Of a DNA stretch of 64,000 nt, positions 44,416 to 53,550 are shown one piece after another. Position 1 is the first letter of the stretch; each line of letters starts with the position of its first letter. The notes under the pieces were generated by a model. It saw nothing but the letters and a program-made list of their open reading frames with translations. It had not been told where the DNA came from and did not search any database. Source of the DNA: Croceitalea sp947503285 (GTDB lineage Bacteria > Bacteroidota > Bacteroidia > Flavobacteriales > Flavobacteriaceae); NCBI RefSeq assembly GCF_036985505.1, contig NZ_BTGQ01000002.1, positions 434,001 through 498,000 of the forward strand, given 5' to 3'. A program made the translations under genes and the position numbers.

Positions 44416-45447
44416 TTAATGCATTTCCCCTCGTAATGAAGTTTCGAAAACGGTCTTGAACAAAGCATCTGAAACCCCGCTTCCGACTAGGTACATTGCT
44501 TTTGTCACTGCCGCTTCAGTCGTAATATCTTTACCGTCAATAAGTTGTATTTGAGACAATCGTTTACTAGTCTCATAATGCCCCATCACGACACTTCCGC
44601 CAGCACATTGTGTCACATTGATTATATGTATACCGCTTTTTATTGCTTGTTCCAAAGTATTTAAAAACCATTCGTCAGTAGGGGCATTTCCTGCGCCGTA
44701 AGTCTCTAAAATCAATACTTTCAGCTGGGGTGTTCGAAGTATCGAATCGAGCAATACCGCACCCATACCCGGAAACAACTTTAAAATGGCAACGTTTTGG
44801 TCCATTTTCTTATGGACTACCAAGGCTTTGGGTTTCTTGGGCCTGACCAACAAGTTGGCATGATGGATTTTCAAATTGAACCCAGACTCCGCCAATGATG
44901 GATAATTTGGCGAATTGAATGCTTCAAAATGTTCCGCATTTATTTTTGTCGTTCTGTTGCCCCTGTAAAGTTTATATTCAAAATACAGACAGACCTCTCG
45001 TATTATTGGCTTTCCACGCTCTTGCGCGGCAGCTATTTGCAGGGCCGTAATCAAATTTTCCTTGGCATCCGTCCTGAGGTCGCCTATTGGAAGCTGGGAA
45101 CCTGTAAAGATTATGGGTTTGTTCAGGTTTTCGAGCATAAAACTTACGGCTGAGGCCGAATAACTCATCGTATCGCTTCCATGAAGCACCACGAAACCGT
45201 CATGGTCATGGTAATGCGTCTCTATAATCGAAACAAGCTCCTCCCAATACGCTGGATTCATATTCGACGAATCAATAGGATCTATCAACGAGGTGTTTTT
45301 AATATTGCAAGTCAGCTGACCTAGTTCTGGAATATACTTAAGCAAGCCTTCAAAATCAAACGCCTTTAGAGCACCGGTACCATAGTCTTTGACCATACCT
45401 ATGGTGCCGCCAGTGTAGATCATCAAAATACTTGGTATTTTCCCCAT
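44416..45447 (-). CDS. ansA: L-asparaginase (type I)
   Basis: Hydrolyses asparagine to aspartate in the cytoplasm; no signal peptide is seen, which with the sequence type suggests AnsA. The 343-residue protein has both active-site threonine motifs, IYTGGTIGM and LHGSDTMSYSASAVSF, and the conserved lysine region FTGSQLPIGDLRTDAKENL. It is downstream of the TatD gene with a 5-base gap, so the two are probably co-transcribed. Confidence 0.95.
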   Translation of the reverse strand: MGKIPSILMIYTGGTIGMVKDYGTGALKAFDFEGLLKYIPELGQLTCNIKNTSLIDPIDSSNMNPAYWEELVSIIETHYHDHDGFVVLHGSDTMSYSASAVSFMLENLNKPIIFTGSQLPIGDLRTDAKENLITALQIAAAQERGKPIIREVCLYFEYKLYRGNRTTKINAEHFEAFNSPNYPSLAESGFNLKIHHANLLVRPKKPKALVVHKKMDQNVAILKLFPGMGAVLLDSILRTPQLKVLILETYGAGNAPTDEWFLNTLEQAIKSGIHIINVTQCAGGSVVMGHYETSKRLSQIQLIDGKDITTEAAVTKAMYLVGSGVSDALFKTVFETSLRGEMH

Positions 45448-45452
45448 GGCTA

Positions 45453-46220
45453 TTATATGCCGAAGATTTGCTTTGAATTTTCGGTGGTTATTGCTGCGAT
45501 ACTATCGGCATTCTTATCATAAATAGACTCCAATTTTTCCAAAACATTCACAAGGTACGCACTTTCATTTCGTTTACCCCTGTAAGGAACCGGCGCCAAA
45601 TAAGGGGCATCTGTTTCCAACACTATGTTTTCTAGGGCAATATTGCGTAAAAACCGATCTATCTTACCATTTTTAAAGGTAGCTACCCCCCCGATTCCCA
45701 ATTTCATATTGTAATCTATGACTTTTAATGCCTGTTGTTCCGTGCCCGTAAAACAGTGAAAGATACCAGAAAGTCCTTCTCCTTTTTCCTGTTCTAAAAT
45801 TTCAAAAATCTCATCAAATGCCTCTCGACAGTGGATAACTATGGGCAGTCCATACTTCTTGGCCAGGTGGATTTGAAATACAAAAGCTTCTTGCTGCTGC
45901 TTGAGTAAGGTCTTGTCCCAGTAGAGATCAATCCCTATTTCACCCACTGCAACATATTTACCCGTTTCAAGCTGTTGTGAAACATGTTTCAACTCTTTTT
46001 GATAGTTTTCTTTTACGTGTGTAGGGTGCAAACCTGTAAGCAGAAAAATATTTTCAGGATATCTTGCCTGTAGTTCGTGCATGGCGGTGGTATAGGTCGA
46101 ATCTATCGCCGGTAAAAAAAATCGTTTCACCCCTGCATCCATAGCCCTGGCAATCATCGCATCACGGTCATCATCAAATGCCTCGCTGTACAAATGGGCG
46201 TGGGTATCTGTCAATATCAT
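45453..46220 (-). CDS. TatD family metal-dependent hydrolase
   Basis: A 255-residue TIM-barrel hydrolase of the TatD DNase family, with the metal-binding DTHAHLYSEAF, VGEIGIDLYWD, VIHCREAF, GIFHCFTG and VLETDAPYLAP motifs all present. Members act as 3'-5' exonucleases or deoxyribonucleases. A possible promoter at 46225-46252 lies so close to the ATG that the leader would be very short. Confidence 0.95.
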   Translation of the reverse strand: MILTDTHAHLYSEAFDDDRDAMIARAMDAGVKRFFLPAIDSTYTTAMHELQARYPENIFLLTGLHPTHVKENYQKELKHVSQQLETGKYVAVGEIGIDLYWDKTLLKQQQEAFVFQIHLAKKYGLPIVIHCREAFDEIFEILEQEKGEGLSGIFHCFTGTEQQALKVIDYNMKLGIGGVATFKNGKIDRFLRNIALENIVLETDAPYLAPVPYRGKRNESAYLVNVLEKLESIYDKNADSIAAITTENSKQIFGI

Positions 46221-46224
46221 AAGG

Positions 46225-46252
46225 CAAAAATAAAGTTATCTTTTTATTCAAA
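46225..46252 (-). promoter_or_regulatory. Possible promoter of tatD-ansA
   Basis: On the minus strand TATTTTTG (46225-46232) matches the -7 consensus, with TTTG at 46249-46252 and a 16-nt spacer, shorter than usual. Transcription would begin at or near the start codon. Confidence 0.3.
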
Positions 46253-46315
46253 TACGCAAGATGTTCAAGTAATCTTAAAAAAGATACCCTTGAAGCGAAA
46301 TGTGTAAAAGCAAAA

Positions 46316-46340
46316 AGGGCGAAGTCAATAACTTCACCCT
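46316..46340 (-). terminator. Terminator of the giant metalloprotease gene
   Basis: On the minus strand AGGGTGAAGT and ACTTCGCCCT pair with one G-U around a short loop and are followed by TTTTT. It lies 28 bases after the stop codon of the 2150-residue gene. Confidence 0.75.
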
Positions 46341-46367
46341 AATTACTAAATAATATAAAAAATCAGT

Positions 46368-49300
46368 CTATCGCTTCACCAATTTTTTCTGTGAAACAAT
46401 TGCACCTTTTTGGTTTCGCAGCTCAAGAATGTAAACGCCTTGCGCCAATTTTGAAACATCTATGGATACGCTATTCCCTGGCTTGAGGTCAAAATCCAGA
46501 TTTGAATAAACCGCTTGACCAAATAAGTTAAAGAGCGTTCCGCTCAATTGCTGACGTTGCCCTTTGGCCAATGTTAGCTCAACAAGATCAGACGATGGGT
46601 TAGGGCTCATTTGTACAGCCAAATCCATTTCCGTGCCAATCACCGTGAAATTTAAGGTCAATGATTGCAACAGTGCTCCCCTCCTGTTTCTTTTTTCAAA
46701 AACGCTTATCGTAATAGTATTGTTTCCAAGGGCTAGGTCAATTGCGTCAAAGTCGCCGTTTCTGTCGCCATTGAGCGCATAAGGAAACACATTTTCCGTC
46801 CTAAAATTGTTGGTACCATTAAAATCGAACCGAACGCTACCCACATCAGGTAAGTCTACAACAGCCTCAATACTTAAACCTATACCATTCAATTCAGACA
46901 AATCAATTACTTGACCTTCCACAATACTGGTTATTGGTGTATCGGTATCAGCATCAATAAGAACAAGACCAATGTCCGTCTCGTCAGGGGTATTATCATC
47001 ACCCGAATCCAAGAGTTCAAAAGTAAGATCAATCGAAGGTCCCTGAGCACCGTTACCACCATTACCATTGAAAGCAGTAGCCACTATCGTATTGGAACCA
47101 AGAACGAATGGTGCACCGAAGAAGTTTGAATTCGAATCGCCTGCAAGGGCGTAAGGCACAAAATTCTCCGTTCTAAACCCAACAACTTGGTTTAAATCGA
47201 ACACGACACTTTCGTCATTAAATCCTGTCACTAAGGCCTCAACCGTAAACTCAGTTCCTTCCGGAAAATCTGCTAAATCGATTGTTGCATTGTTTTGCAA
47301 TACCCCGAGGGATTCCTCAGTAGAGGCATTGACCAATATTAGCTCGATTGTTGCATTAGTAAAATCTTCGATAACCTCAAAAGTTATGCTCTCTGAAGCG
47401 CTGATATCACCAGATCCGCCATTGCCCGTAAACGCTGTTGCCGTAACGGAATTGACACCTATCGGGAAGTCTAGACCAAAGAAATTACCAGAGCGATCAC
47501 CTGCCAATGCATATGGCGCTACATTTTCCGTTCTGAAACCTTGACTGGCATTAAAGTCGAAAATGACGCTTTCAACATTCAAATCACCGGTAAGTACTTC
47601 GATATTGAATTCAGTACTTGTCGGAAAATCAGCAAGGTTTATTACATCGCCATCATTTATAGGGCCAATGGCCATATTGGTATCGGCATTGATCAGAATA
47701 AAACTCAATATTGGATCATCTACAACCCCCGTACCTGTCAAGGATACGGTGACCTCTTGATTACCTGTGGTATCATTACTGTTAATAATCAAATCATCAG
47801 TAAACATTAGCTCACTCGAAGGTTCAAAACTTATAGCGACCTCTTGCGATTCACCAGGCTCTAAAACAAATGGAATTGTTACATCGTTAAAAGAAAATTC
47901 AGCTCCATTCAACAATGTGATATTCGTAATCTCTAAAGGTAAAGAACCTATGTTTTCGATGGTTATCGTTTCTTGACCCGTATTACCAACAAATACTTCG
48001 CCAAAATCCAAAGCATCTGGCGTCACGACAATCTGTGCGACAGGTTCAACTACCGTTACCTCGAAAAAGGCAGTGCTTCTACTTAAATCAGTCGAATTGC
48101 TGGAAACCATAAGTTCATCTAAATAAACTGCAGGTTCCAAATCACCGGCGTCCAGGGTAACCGTTATGGTTTCTTCTTGCCCAGCCCCCAACACTCCGGA
48201 CAACGGGGATACCGCTGTAATTACCGAAGGAAGTTCTGGAGCAGGTGGAATGAAACGCAATGCCAGACCATCAGTAGCATAGGGCGTATTGAACGCAACC
48301 TGGGCACCGTCGGTAGCACCTGAATTTTCAATACCTACGGTAGCAGCCGCCACGAATGAGGCATTTTCCACATCATCGTAGTATACGTCAATAGTACCGT
48401 CAGAAAATATAATCACTTGAAATGTTACCGTACCGGTTGTAAAAAATCCCGGAGCATCAGTCCATTGAATAATAAAGAGTTCATCATTTCCTGCGATGTG
48501 TACCGTACCTCCGTCACCTGTCCCAGGCTCCAAATCCGTCCAGAAAGGTGCAATGATATTGTTTACACTATCTTCAACAGGAATCTGGTCATTGATAAAA
48601 GTGAGACCGGTCGGTAGTTCAAAGGCCAAGAAACCATTGGCGTTAATGAAAAGTGTTTCGTTTTCCCCACCATAAAATGGAAAGGGAAAAGGCAGGGTAA
48701 GGCTTGCGGTTGCATCTGCGAAACCTCCTGCATCAATCAAAAACGAGGTAATGTCTTGACCTATGCCTTGAGAAATATCAAAAAAGGCATTTACGGGTCC
48801 ACCTGGCTCGTTGCTATCAATCCAAGTATAACCGAATTCCAAATCAGTACCCATGGCCGATTTAACAGGTGCACCAACACGGGTGTCTTTAAAACCTTTA
48901 GACTGGTTTCTGGAAAAGTTTGGAAAATCCAACACTTCTGATTTTTGGAAGTTTGCATTAGGATCCGTCATGGCATTGGCAACAATAAATTCTGGAAAAG
49001 AATACGTCATGGGAGATTCCCCCTCGTTGCGCAATGTCAATTCATATGGTCGGGTCTCACCAGTATTCAACGTGACCTCATTTTGCTCAGGTTCCAATAC
49101 GGCGAAAGGACCACTAACCCCCACACCATTGACCAATACCTCAGCAAGGTTATTCCCTTCTGCATCACTGGTTATCGAAATTACCCCATTACCACTACCA
49201 ACGGTTGAAGGTGAAAATGTAACGGTAACCTCGAGTTGTTCTCCAGAAATCAAACTTCCAGAAGAAGGTTCAACAGTAAAATCATTATTGTCAGATGCAA

Positions 49301-52300
49301 TTGATGAAATTGTCAAATTACCCACTCCTGAATTGGTAATCGTAAAAGTACGTTCAGCAGAATTTCCAACAAATACGTCGTTGAAAAGTAAAACCTCGTC
49401 TGAAATCGAGATATCGGTAGTTTGACCTGAAACCTGAAAGGTAGTGGGTACGGCAACACTCGGCGCAATGGGGTCATTGCTATTAAAGACGATATCGCTC
49501 TCGTACGTGCCATTTGCCAACAAACTTCCATCAAAGGTTACCGTCACATCAACAGACTCCCCTGGTGCAACGGTGCCTGAATTTGGCAACAAGGAAATAT
49601 ACTGTTCCGTTTCACTCAACGCACGCGTCAAGAATGCAAAACCATCGAGAAGGGTAAAAGTCTCTCCTCCATCGGTACTAAATGCATAGACACCAGGTAC
49701 GGTATTCGCAACATTATCATCTTGACCTTGCGGAAAACCTATTTCTGAAGAGTAACTGTGTACCACCCAGAATGATTCACCCTGTTCAAAAGTAAAGGGT
49801 CTATTAAGGGTTTCTAAAGCAAATACCCCATCAGGGCTATCGCCTGTAAATACTTGCTCATGAATAAGCTCGCCTTGATTTGGTGTTTCGCCTCCACTAT
49901 ATATTTGCAACAGTATGGAAGAACCAACAACATCTTCGGTTCTGTAAGCATTTCTAAACGAAGTCAACGTAAATTCCTCAGAATCTACAACAAAAAGGAC
50001 GGCAGTCGATATACCGACCCCTTCAATACCACCGAAGCCATTTGGAAAATCTATACCGGTGTCATAAAATAGTGAATCTGTTACTTGGGTAGCATTCTCC
50101 AAAATGGTATTCCCTACACTATTGACCTCAAATTTCTTGGTCTTTTGGGTTACTTCTACCGCTTTATAGCTACCACTCGATGCTGATCCGCCACCATAAA
50201 TACTTCTGTCCAATTGCGCCAAAAGTGCATCATTGGCTTCATCTTCGGGAGGTGTGAAGGTTGGAGCACCTATAGATGTGGTAAACTCCAAGGGGTTACT
50301 ACCAGTATTCGAAATTGTCAATGTTCTTTCAGCCGTAGGCGGATCATCAACCGCTATATCGACCGCTGCACTCAACGACCCAGGATTTATCAGGATTACC
50401 GGTGGACCTACTACAGTTAGGCTCACAGGCACAACGATAAATGGATTCGCAGGGTCATTACTAGAGATATTGATAGCAGCATTGTACATACCAGGTTCCA
50501 ATGTACGGGCATCAAAGGTTACCGTAGCTGTTGTTGAACCACCGAAAGGTACTTCAGCCGATTGTGGTGATACTGATAGAAAAAAGGCATCTTCATCACC
50601 ATCAATGACCTGCAAATTATCAACATCAAAGGTAGAGCCCTCTGCCTCAAGTAACGATAAAAGGGCTACATTATCAATGGCCGTAGCAAAACTTTGACCA
50701 GAGTGGACCAACATACCATTAAAGAATACACTCAAAGCCAAAGTATCGCGATCTACAACGATACGCACTTCAAAATATCCTTCAGGAACGGTGGCGTCTA
50801 TAGGCACAAAAGCACCAACGCCGCCATCTAGCACATCAACCGATCCATCGCCGTTAAAACGCAGCCGTGTCGCAACCAGTCCTTCAACGGTATTCTGTGG
50901 AATAATCTCCCAAGTCACACCACTTCCCTCGACATTGACCTGGGCGGTCAATACGGAAAACGGGGATTCTGCTAATGTAAAGTTTGGACTTAATGCAATC
51001 GATTGGGCTGCCGAACCATCGGATATGGCGCGAAGATGTTGGTCACCTTCAAAAGCATCCTCACCTGATACGGTCCATACACCAATACCTTGTGCAAACC
51101 AGCCCTCTTGTCCATTGATATCACCTTGAACGAAACTTTCAAAATCTTCAGCAAACAAATCAGTGACGACTTGATTAAAACTACCGTCTACGGTTTTCAG
51201 GGCACTTAGTTTATTTTTAATACGTGTAGGGCCAATTTTTATGGATTTCATTCCATTGGTGGCAATACTGGCATCAAAAGCTTTTGCCCTTTTTGCGAAT
51301 TCGGCTCCGTTATTGTTTTGATCAACGGTCAAGAAAACACTCAAATCATCATTACCAATATTATTGATGGCCAAATCCCTAGTTTCGATTTGAAACTGTT
51401 CAACAGTTAGTTCAAATACCGAAGGATCAACCTCTATGATAGGTACTTCGGTACCATCAAGAACACGCAAGGTAACTGGCACCTGAAAAGTAAGGTCAGA
51501 ACCCTCACTTGCAAACGTAAGTACTTCCTCATAAATACCTGCGGGCACATCGGCTGTAATCAACTCTACCGATACCGTGGCAGAACCGTCTAAAGCCAAG
51601 GTAAACTCAGCTGGACTTATCTCGCCAAAAATAATAGCATCGTCACTAGGTGTCACCACAACGTCAACCGCCGCCTCACTAATATTGTTCACGGTCAAAT
51701 CAACTATTAGTGACTCACCAACATTCAATTCTTCCGAGATTACTGAGGGGACTACGGCAATAGGTGCCTGTTCGGCCAAAACCCATCCCATATCCCTGAA
51801 ATGTCCACGGGTAATATCCCCAATATCAAAATTAGATTCTGCAGGAGCGGCCTGCGGTGTCATAAGGGAGTTCGGGTCTCCCGTAGGAAATACAGCCTCA
51901 TCCCAATGGGCAATACTCGACCCACCTTGAAATGGGTTAGGGGCAAATAACTCAGGATTGTTACCATTCAGGGCTTCTCTGGCAAACTGGCCGTTCACAA
52001 AGACATCTCCACTAGTAAAAAAATCACCAAGTTCTTCGGAAGGGTTAGGTATATCCAAAACGGAATTACCTGAACCATCTACTATGAAAATATCAAAAAC
52101 GAAGGGATTACCACCACCATTGATACTACCTGTTCCCGAGCCATCCACGTTTCCTCCATCAATAAAACCGAGTCCGTGACCCGCTTCATGAAGGGCAATG
52201 GTCACAAAATCAAATTGACCGGGAGGCGTATTGCCATCAGTGCCAAAATAAAATGGAATACCATTTCCAAGATTGATGACCAGATCAAATTCGGTATCGG

Positions 52301-52820
52301 GCGCCAAATCGGTACCCGCCAACGAACTTGCCAAAGCTATTGGGTAAAATACATCTTCTAGGGGAGCCCCTGGAAAATTGCTTACCAAGGTCGTTGGACC
52401 CGCGCTTGCGAGTACTCCTGGCCCTAGATCGGCAAAATCGGCAAAGATTTGAATAGGTACCGATGATACGATCTCACGCGCCCAAATATCCAGGGCAAAT
52501 TGAAAAGCTTCTTGTACCTCTTCATTTCCTTGGGCACCTGGGCCAAAGGTAATTTGAAGATCGGCCGTAGCGGGTCTCTGGGCCGCCAAACTGACCAGAC
52601 CACCTTCATTGCTCATTTGCCTCATTGCCATTCGAGAGTTGGCATCTTTGAGGTCTTTTGGTATTGGTTCTACGATTACCTCTCCAGGTATTCGTTTCAT
52701 TTCTTGGGCCTGAACAGTGCTCAAGCCTAAAAATGCAATCAAAATAATACTTACGGTTGTATGGAACTTGGTCAGAAAAACCTGTCCGAAACTACCGCGA
52801 CAAAAATAGTTTTGTTTCAT
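46368..52820 (-). CDS. Giant T9SS-exported protein with a metzincin-like protease domain and adhesion-type repeats
   Basis: At 2150 residues this is the largest product here. A signal peptide lies near residues 20-39. A putative zinc metalloprotease region (about 80-355) has HEAGHGLGFID at 211-221 (HExxHxxGxxD) and a Met-turn candidate, SLMTPQ, around Met320. Choice-of-anchor D/ASH-type Ig-like repeats with DFGEVFVGNTGQETITI-like patterns follow, along with a beta-propeller-like segment (YTWIDSNEPGGPVNAFFD). Three tandem repeats of about 122 residues (about 1700-2060) come next. The T9SS type A sorting domain ends the protein (SPNPSSDLVELTL to KKLVKR). It is exported across the outer membrane and probably surface-bound. 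Protease activity and substrate are unproven. Confidence 0.9.
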   Translation of the reverse strand: MKQNYFCRGSFGQVFLTKFHTTVSIILIAFLGLSTVQAQEMKRIPGEVIVEPIPKDLKDANSRMAMRQMSNEGGLVSLAAQRPATADLQITFGPGAQGNEEVQEAFQFALDIWAREIVSSVPIQIFADFADLGPGVLASAGPTTLVSNFPGAPLEDVFYPIALASSLAGTDLAPDTEFDLVINLGNGIPFYFGTDGNTPPGQFDFVTIALHEAGHGLGFIDGGNVDGSGTGSINGGGNPFVFDIFIVDGSGNSVLDIPNPSEELGDFFTSGDVFVNGQFAREALNGNNPELFAPNPFQGGSSIAHWDEAVFPTGDPNSLMTPQAAPAESNFDIGDITRGHFRDMGWVLAEQAPIAVVPSVISEELNVGESLIVDLTVNNISEAAVDVVVTPSDDAIIFGEISPAEFTLALDGSATVSVELITADVPAGIYEEVLTFASEGSDLTFQVPVTLRVLDGTEVPIIEVDPSVFELTVEQFQIETRDLAINNIGNDDLSVFLTVDQNNNGAEFAKRAKAFDASIATNGMKSIKIGPTRIKNKLSALKTVDGSFNQVVTDLFAEDFESFVQGDINGQEGWFAQGIGVWTVSGEDAFEGDQHLRAISDGSAAQSIALSPNFTLAESPFSVLTAQVNVEGSGVTWEIIPQNTVEGLVATRLRFNGDGSVDVLDGGVGAFVPIDATVPEGYFEVRIVVDRDTLALSVFFNGMLVHSGQSFATAIDNVALLSLLEAEGSTFDVDNLQVIDGDEDAFFLSVSPQSAEVPFGGSTTATVTFDARTLEPGMYNAAINISSNDPANPFIVVPVSLTVVGPPVILINPGSLSAAVDIAVDDPPTAERTLTISNTGSNPLEFTTSIGAPTFTPPEDEANDALLAQLDRSIYGGGSASSGSYKAVEVTQKTKKFEVNSVGNTILENATQVTDSLFYDTGIDFPNGFGGIEGVGISTAVLFVVDSEEFTLTSFRNAYRTEDVVGSSILLQIYSGGETPNQGELIHEQVFTGDSPDGVFALETLNRPFTFEQGESFWVVHSYSSEIGFPQGQDDNVANTVPGVYAFSTDGGETFTLLDGFAFLTRALSETEQYISLLPNSGTVAPGESVDVTVTFDGSLLANGTYESDIVFNSNDPIAPSVAVPTTFQVSGQTTDISISDEVLLFNDVFVGNSAERTFTITNSGVGNLTISSIASDNNDFTVEPSSGSLISGEQLEVTVTFSPSTVGSGNGVISITSDAEGNNLAEVLVNGVGVSGPFAVLEPEQNEVTLNTGETRPYELTLRNEGESPMTYSFPEFIVANAMTDPNANFQKSEVLDFPNFSRNQSKGFKDTRVGAPVKSAMGTDLEFGYTWIDSNEPGGPVNAFFDISQGIGQDITSFLIDAGGFADATASLTLPFPFPFYGGENETLFINANGFLAFELPTGLTFINDQIPVEDSVNNIIAPFWTDLEPGTGDGGTVHIAGNDELFIIQWTDAPGFFTTGTVTFQVIIFSDGTIDVYYDDVENASFVAAATVGIENSGATDGAQVAFNTPYATDGLALRFIPPAPELPSVITAVSPLSGVLGAGQEETITVTLDAGDLEPAVYLDELMVSSNSTDLSRSTAFFEVTVVEPVAQIVVTPDALDFGEVFVGNTGQETITIENIGSLPLEITNITLLNGAEFSFNDVTIPFVLEPGESQEVAISFEPSSELMFTDDLIINSNDTTGNQEVTVSLTGTGVVDDPILSFILINADTNMAIGPINDGDVINLADFPTSTEFNIEVLTGDLNVESVIFDFNASQGFRTENVAPYALAGDRSGNFFGLDFPIGVNSVTATAFTGNGGSGDISASESITFEVIEDFTNATIELILVNASTEESLGVLQNNATIDLADFPEGTEFTVEALVTGFNDESVVFDLNQVVGFRTENFVPYALAGDSNSNFFGAPFVLGSNTIVATAFNGNGGNGAQGPSIDLTFELLDSGDDNTPDETDIGLVLIDADTDTPITSIVEGQVIDLSELNGIGLSIEAVVDLPDVGSVRFDFNGTNNFRTENVFPYALNGDRNGDFDAIDLALGNNTITISVFEKRNRRGALLQSLTLNFTVIGTEMDLAVQMSPNPSSDLVELTLAKGQRQQLSGTLFNLFGQAVYSNLDFDLKPGNSVSIDVSKLAQGVYILELRNQKGAIVSQKKLVKR

Positions 52821-53045
52821 TTTTGTGGGGTTTGGTTAATACTAAATGATTTGTTAAATCAAGAAAGCCATACAGTGTTCAATTGTGAGGAAATTCTTAA
52901 TTAAGCGTTAAAATTTAGTACTTTATTTTAGATTAATCCGAAGTAAACGACATGCTTATTGCTTTTTTTCGATGAACTGCACGATTATCCCATATTTTGG
53001 ATTTTTTTGACGTTCTTTAAAAACGTATAACCATGTCATCCGTAA

Positions 53046-53486
53046 ATGAGATCACTAAGCAAATTGCTTAAAGAAAAAGGGTATGTAAAAATTGCCATCA
53101 TCATGGCCAAAACGAACCATTTCGAAATAACGGCAAAAATCAATACAGTGCGTGGTAGGTTTATCTTAGATACCGGTGCTTCAAACACCTGTATCGGTAT
53201 GGATAAGATCGATTATTTCAAACTTACCCCAGAAGCCTCCGATATCAAAGCGGCCGGAGCGGGATCAGCAGAAATGGAAACCCTTGTCTCTAAAAAAAAT
53301 AAAGTTCAAATTGGGAGTTGGAAAAAAAAGAAACATAAACTGGTCCTTTTTGATTTGGTCCATGTCAATCAGGCACTGGCCAACCATCATGTGGAACCTG
53401 TGGACGGAATCATAGGGGCCGATATCCTTAAAAAAGGGAAAGCCATTATCGATTATGATAAAAGGCAGCTCTATTTAAAGGTATAG
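53046..53486 (+). CDS. Small retropepsin-like (clan AA) aspartic protease
   Basis: A 146-residue protein with the aspartic-protease signature FILDTGASNTCIG and the later hydrophobic-hydrophobic-Gly pattern VDGIIGADIL. It resembles the single-lobe family that must dimerise to form an active site. No signal peptide is evident, although residues 10-20 are mildly hydrophobic. I see no operon partner; it is convergent to the 2-oxoglutarate dehydrogenase E2 gene. Substrate unknown. A later ATG (encoding MAKTNHFE) is an alternative start. Confidence 0.85.
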   Translation: MRSLSKLLKEKGYVKIAIIMAKTNHFEITAKINTVRGRFILDTGASNTCIGMDKIDYFKLTPEASDIKAAGAGSAEMETLVSKKNKVQIGSWKKKKHKLVLFDLVHVNQALANHHVEPVDGIIGADILKKGKAIIDYDKRQLYLKV

Positions 53487-53504
53487 CAATACCATCAAAA
53501 CAAA

Positions 53505-53529
53505 AAAGGGAGCTTTCATCGCTCCCTTT
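53505..53529. terminator. Bidirectional terminator between convergent genes
   Basis: AAAGGGAGC and GCTCCCTTT form a perfect 9-bp stem with a 7-nt loop. There is an A-run on the left and T residues on the right, so it can end transcription from the aspartic protease gene and from the E2 gene. Confidence 0.85.
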
Positions 53530-53550
53530 CTACAAATACCATGGTCTTAA

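Noticed and set aside
48853..49425. 190-codon frame antisense to the giant metalloprotease gene
   Set aside because: Serine/threonine-rich low-complexity reading caused by the repetitive coding strand; no independent evidence.
46984..52800. Possible programmed recombination or mosaic origin of the giant gene
   Set aside because: Repeated domains give similar motifs, but the frame is continuous and composition is uniform with the neighbours; no direct repeats of DNA suggest rearrangement.
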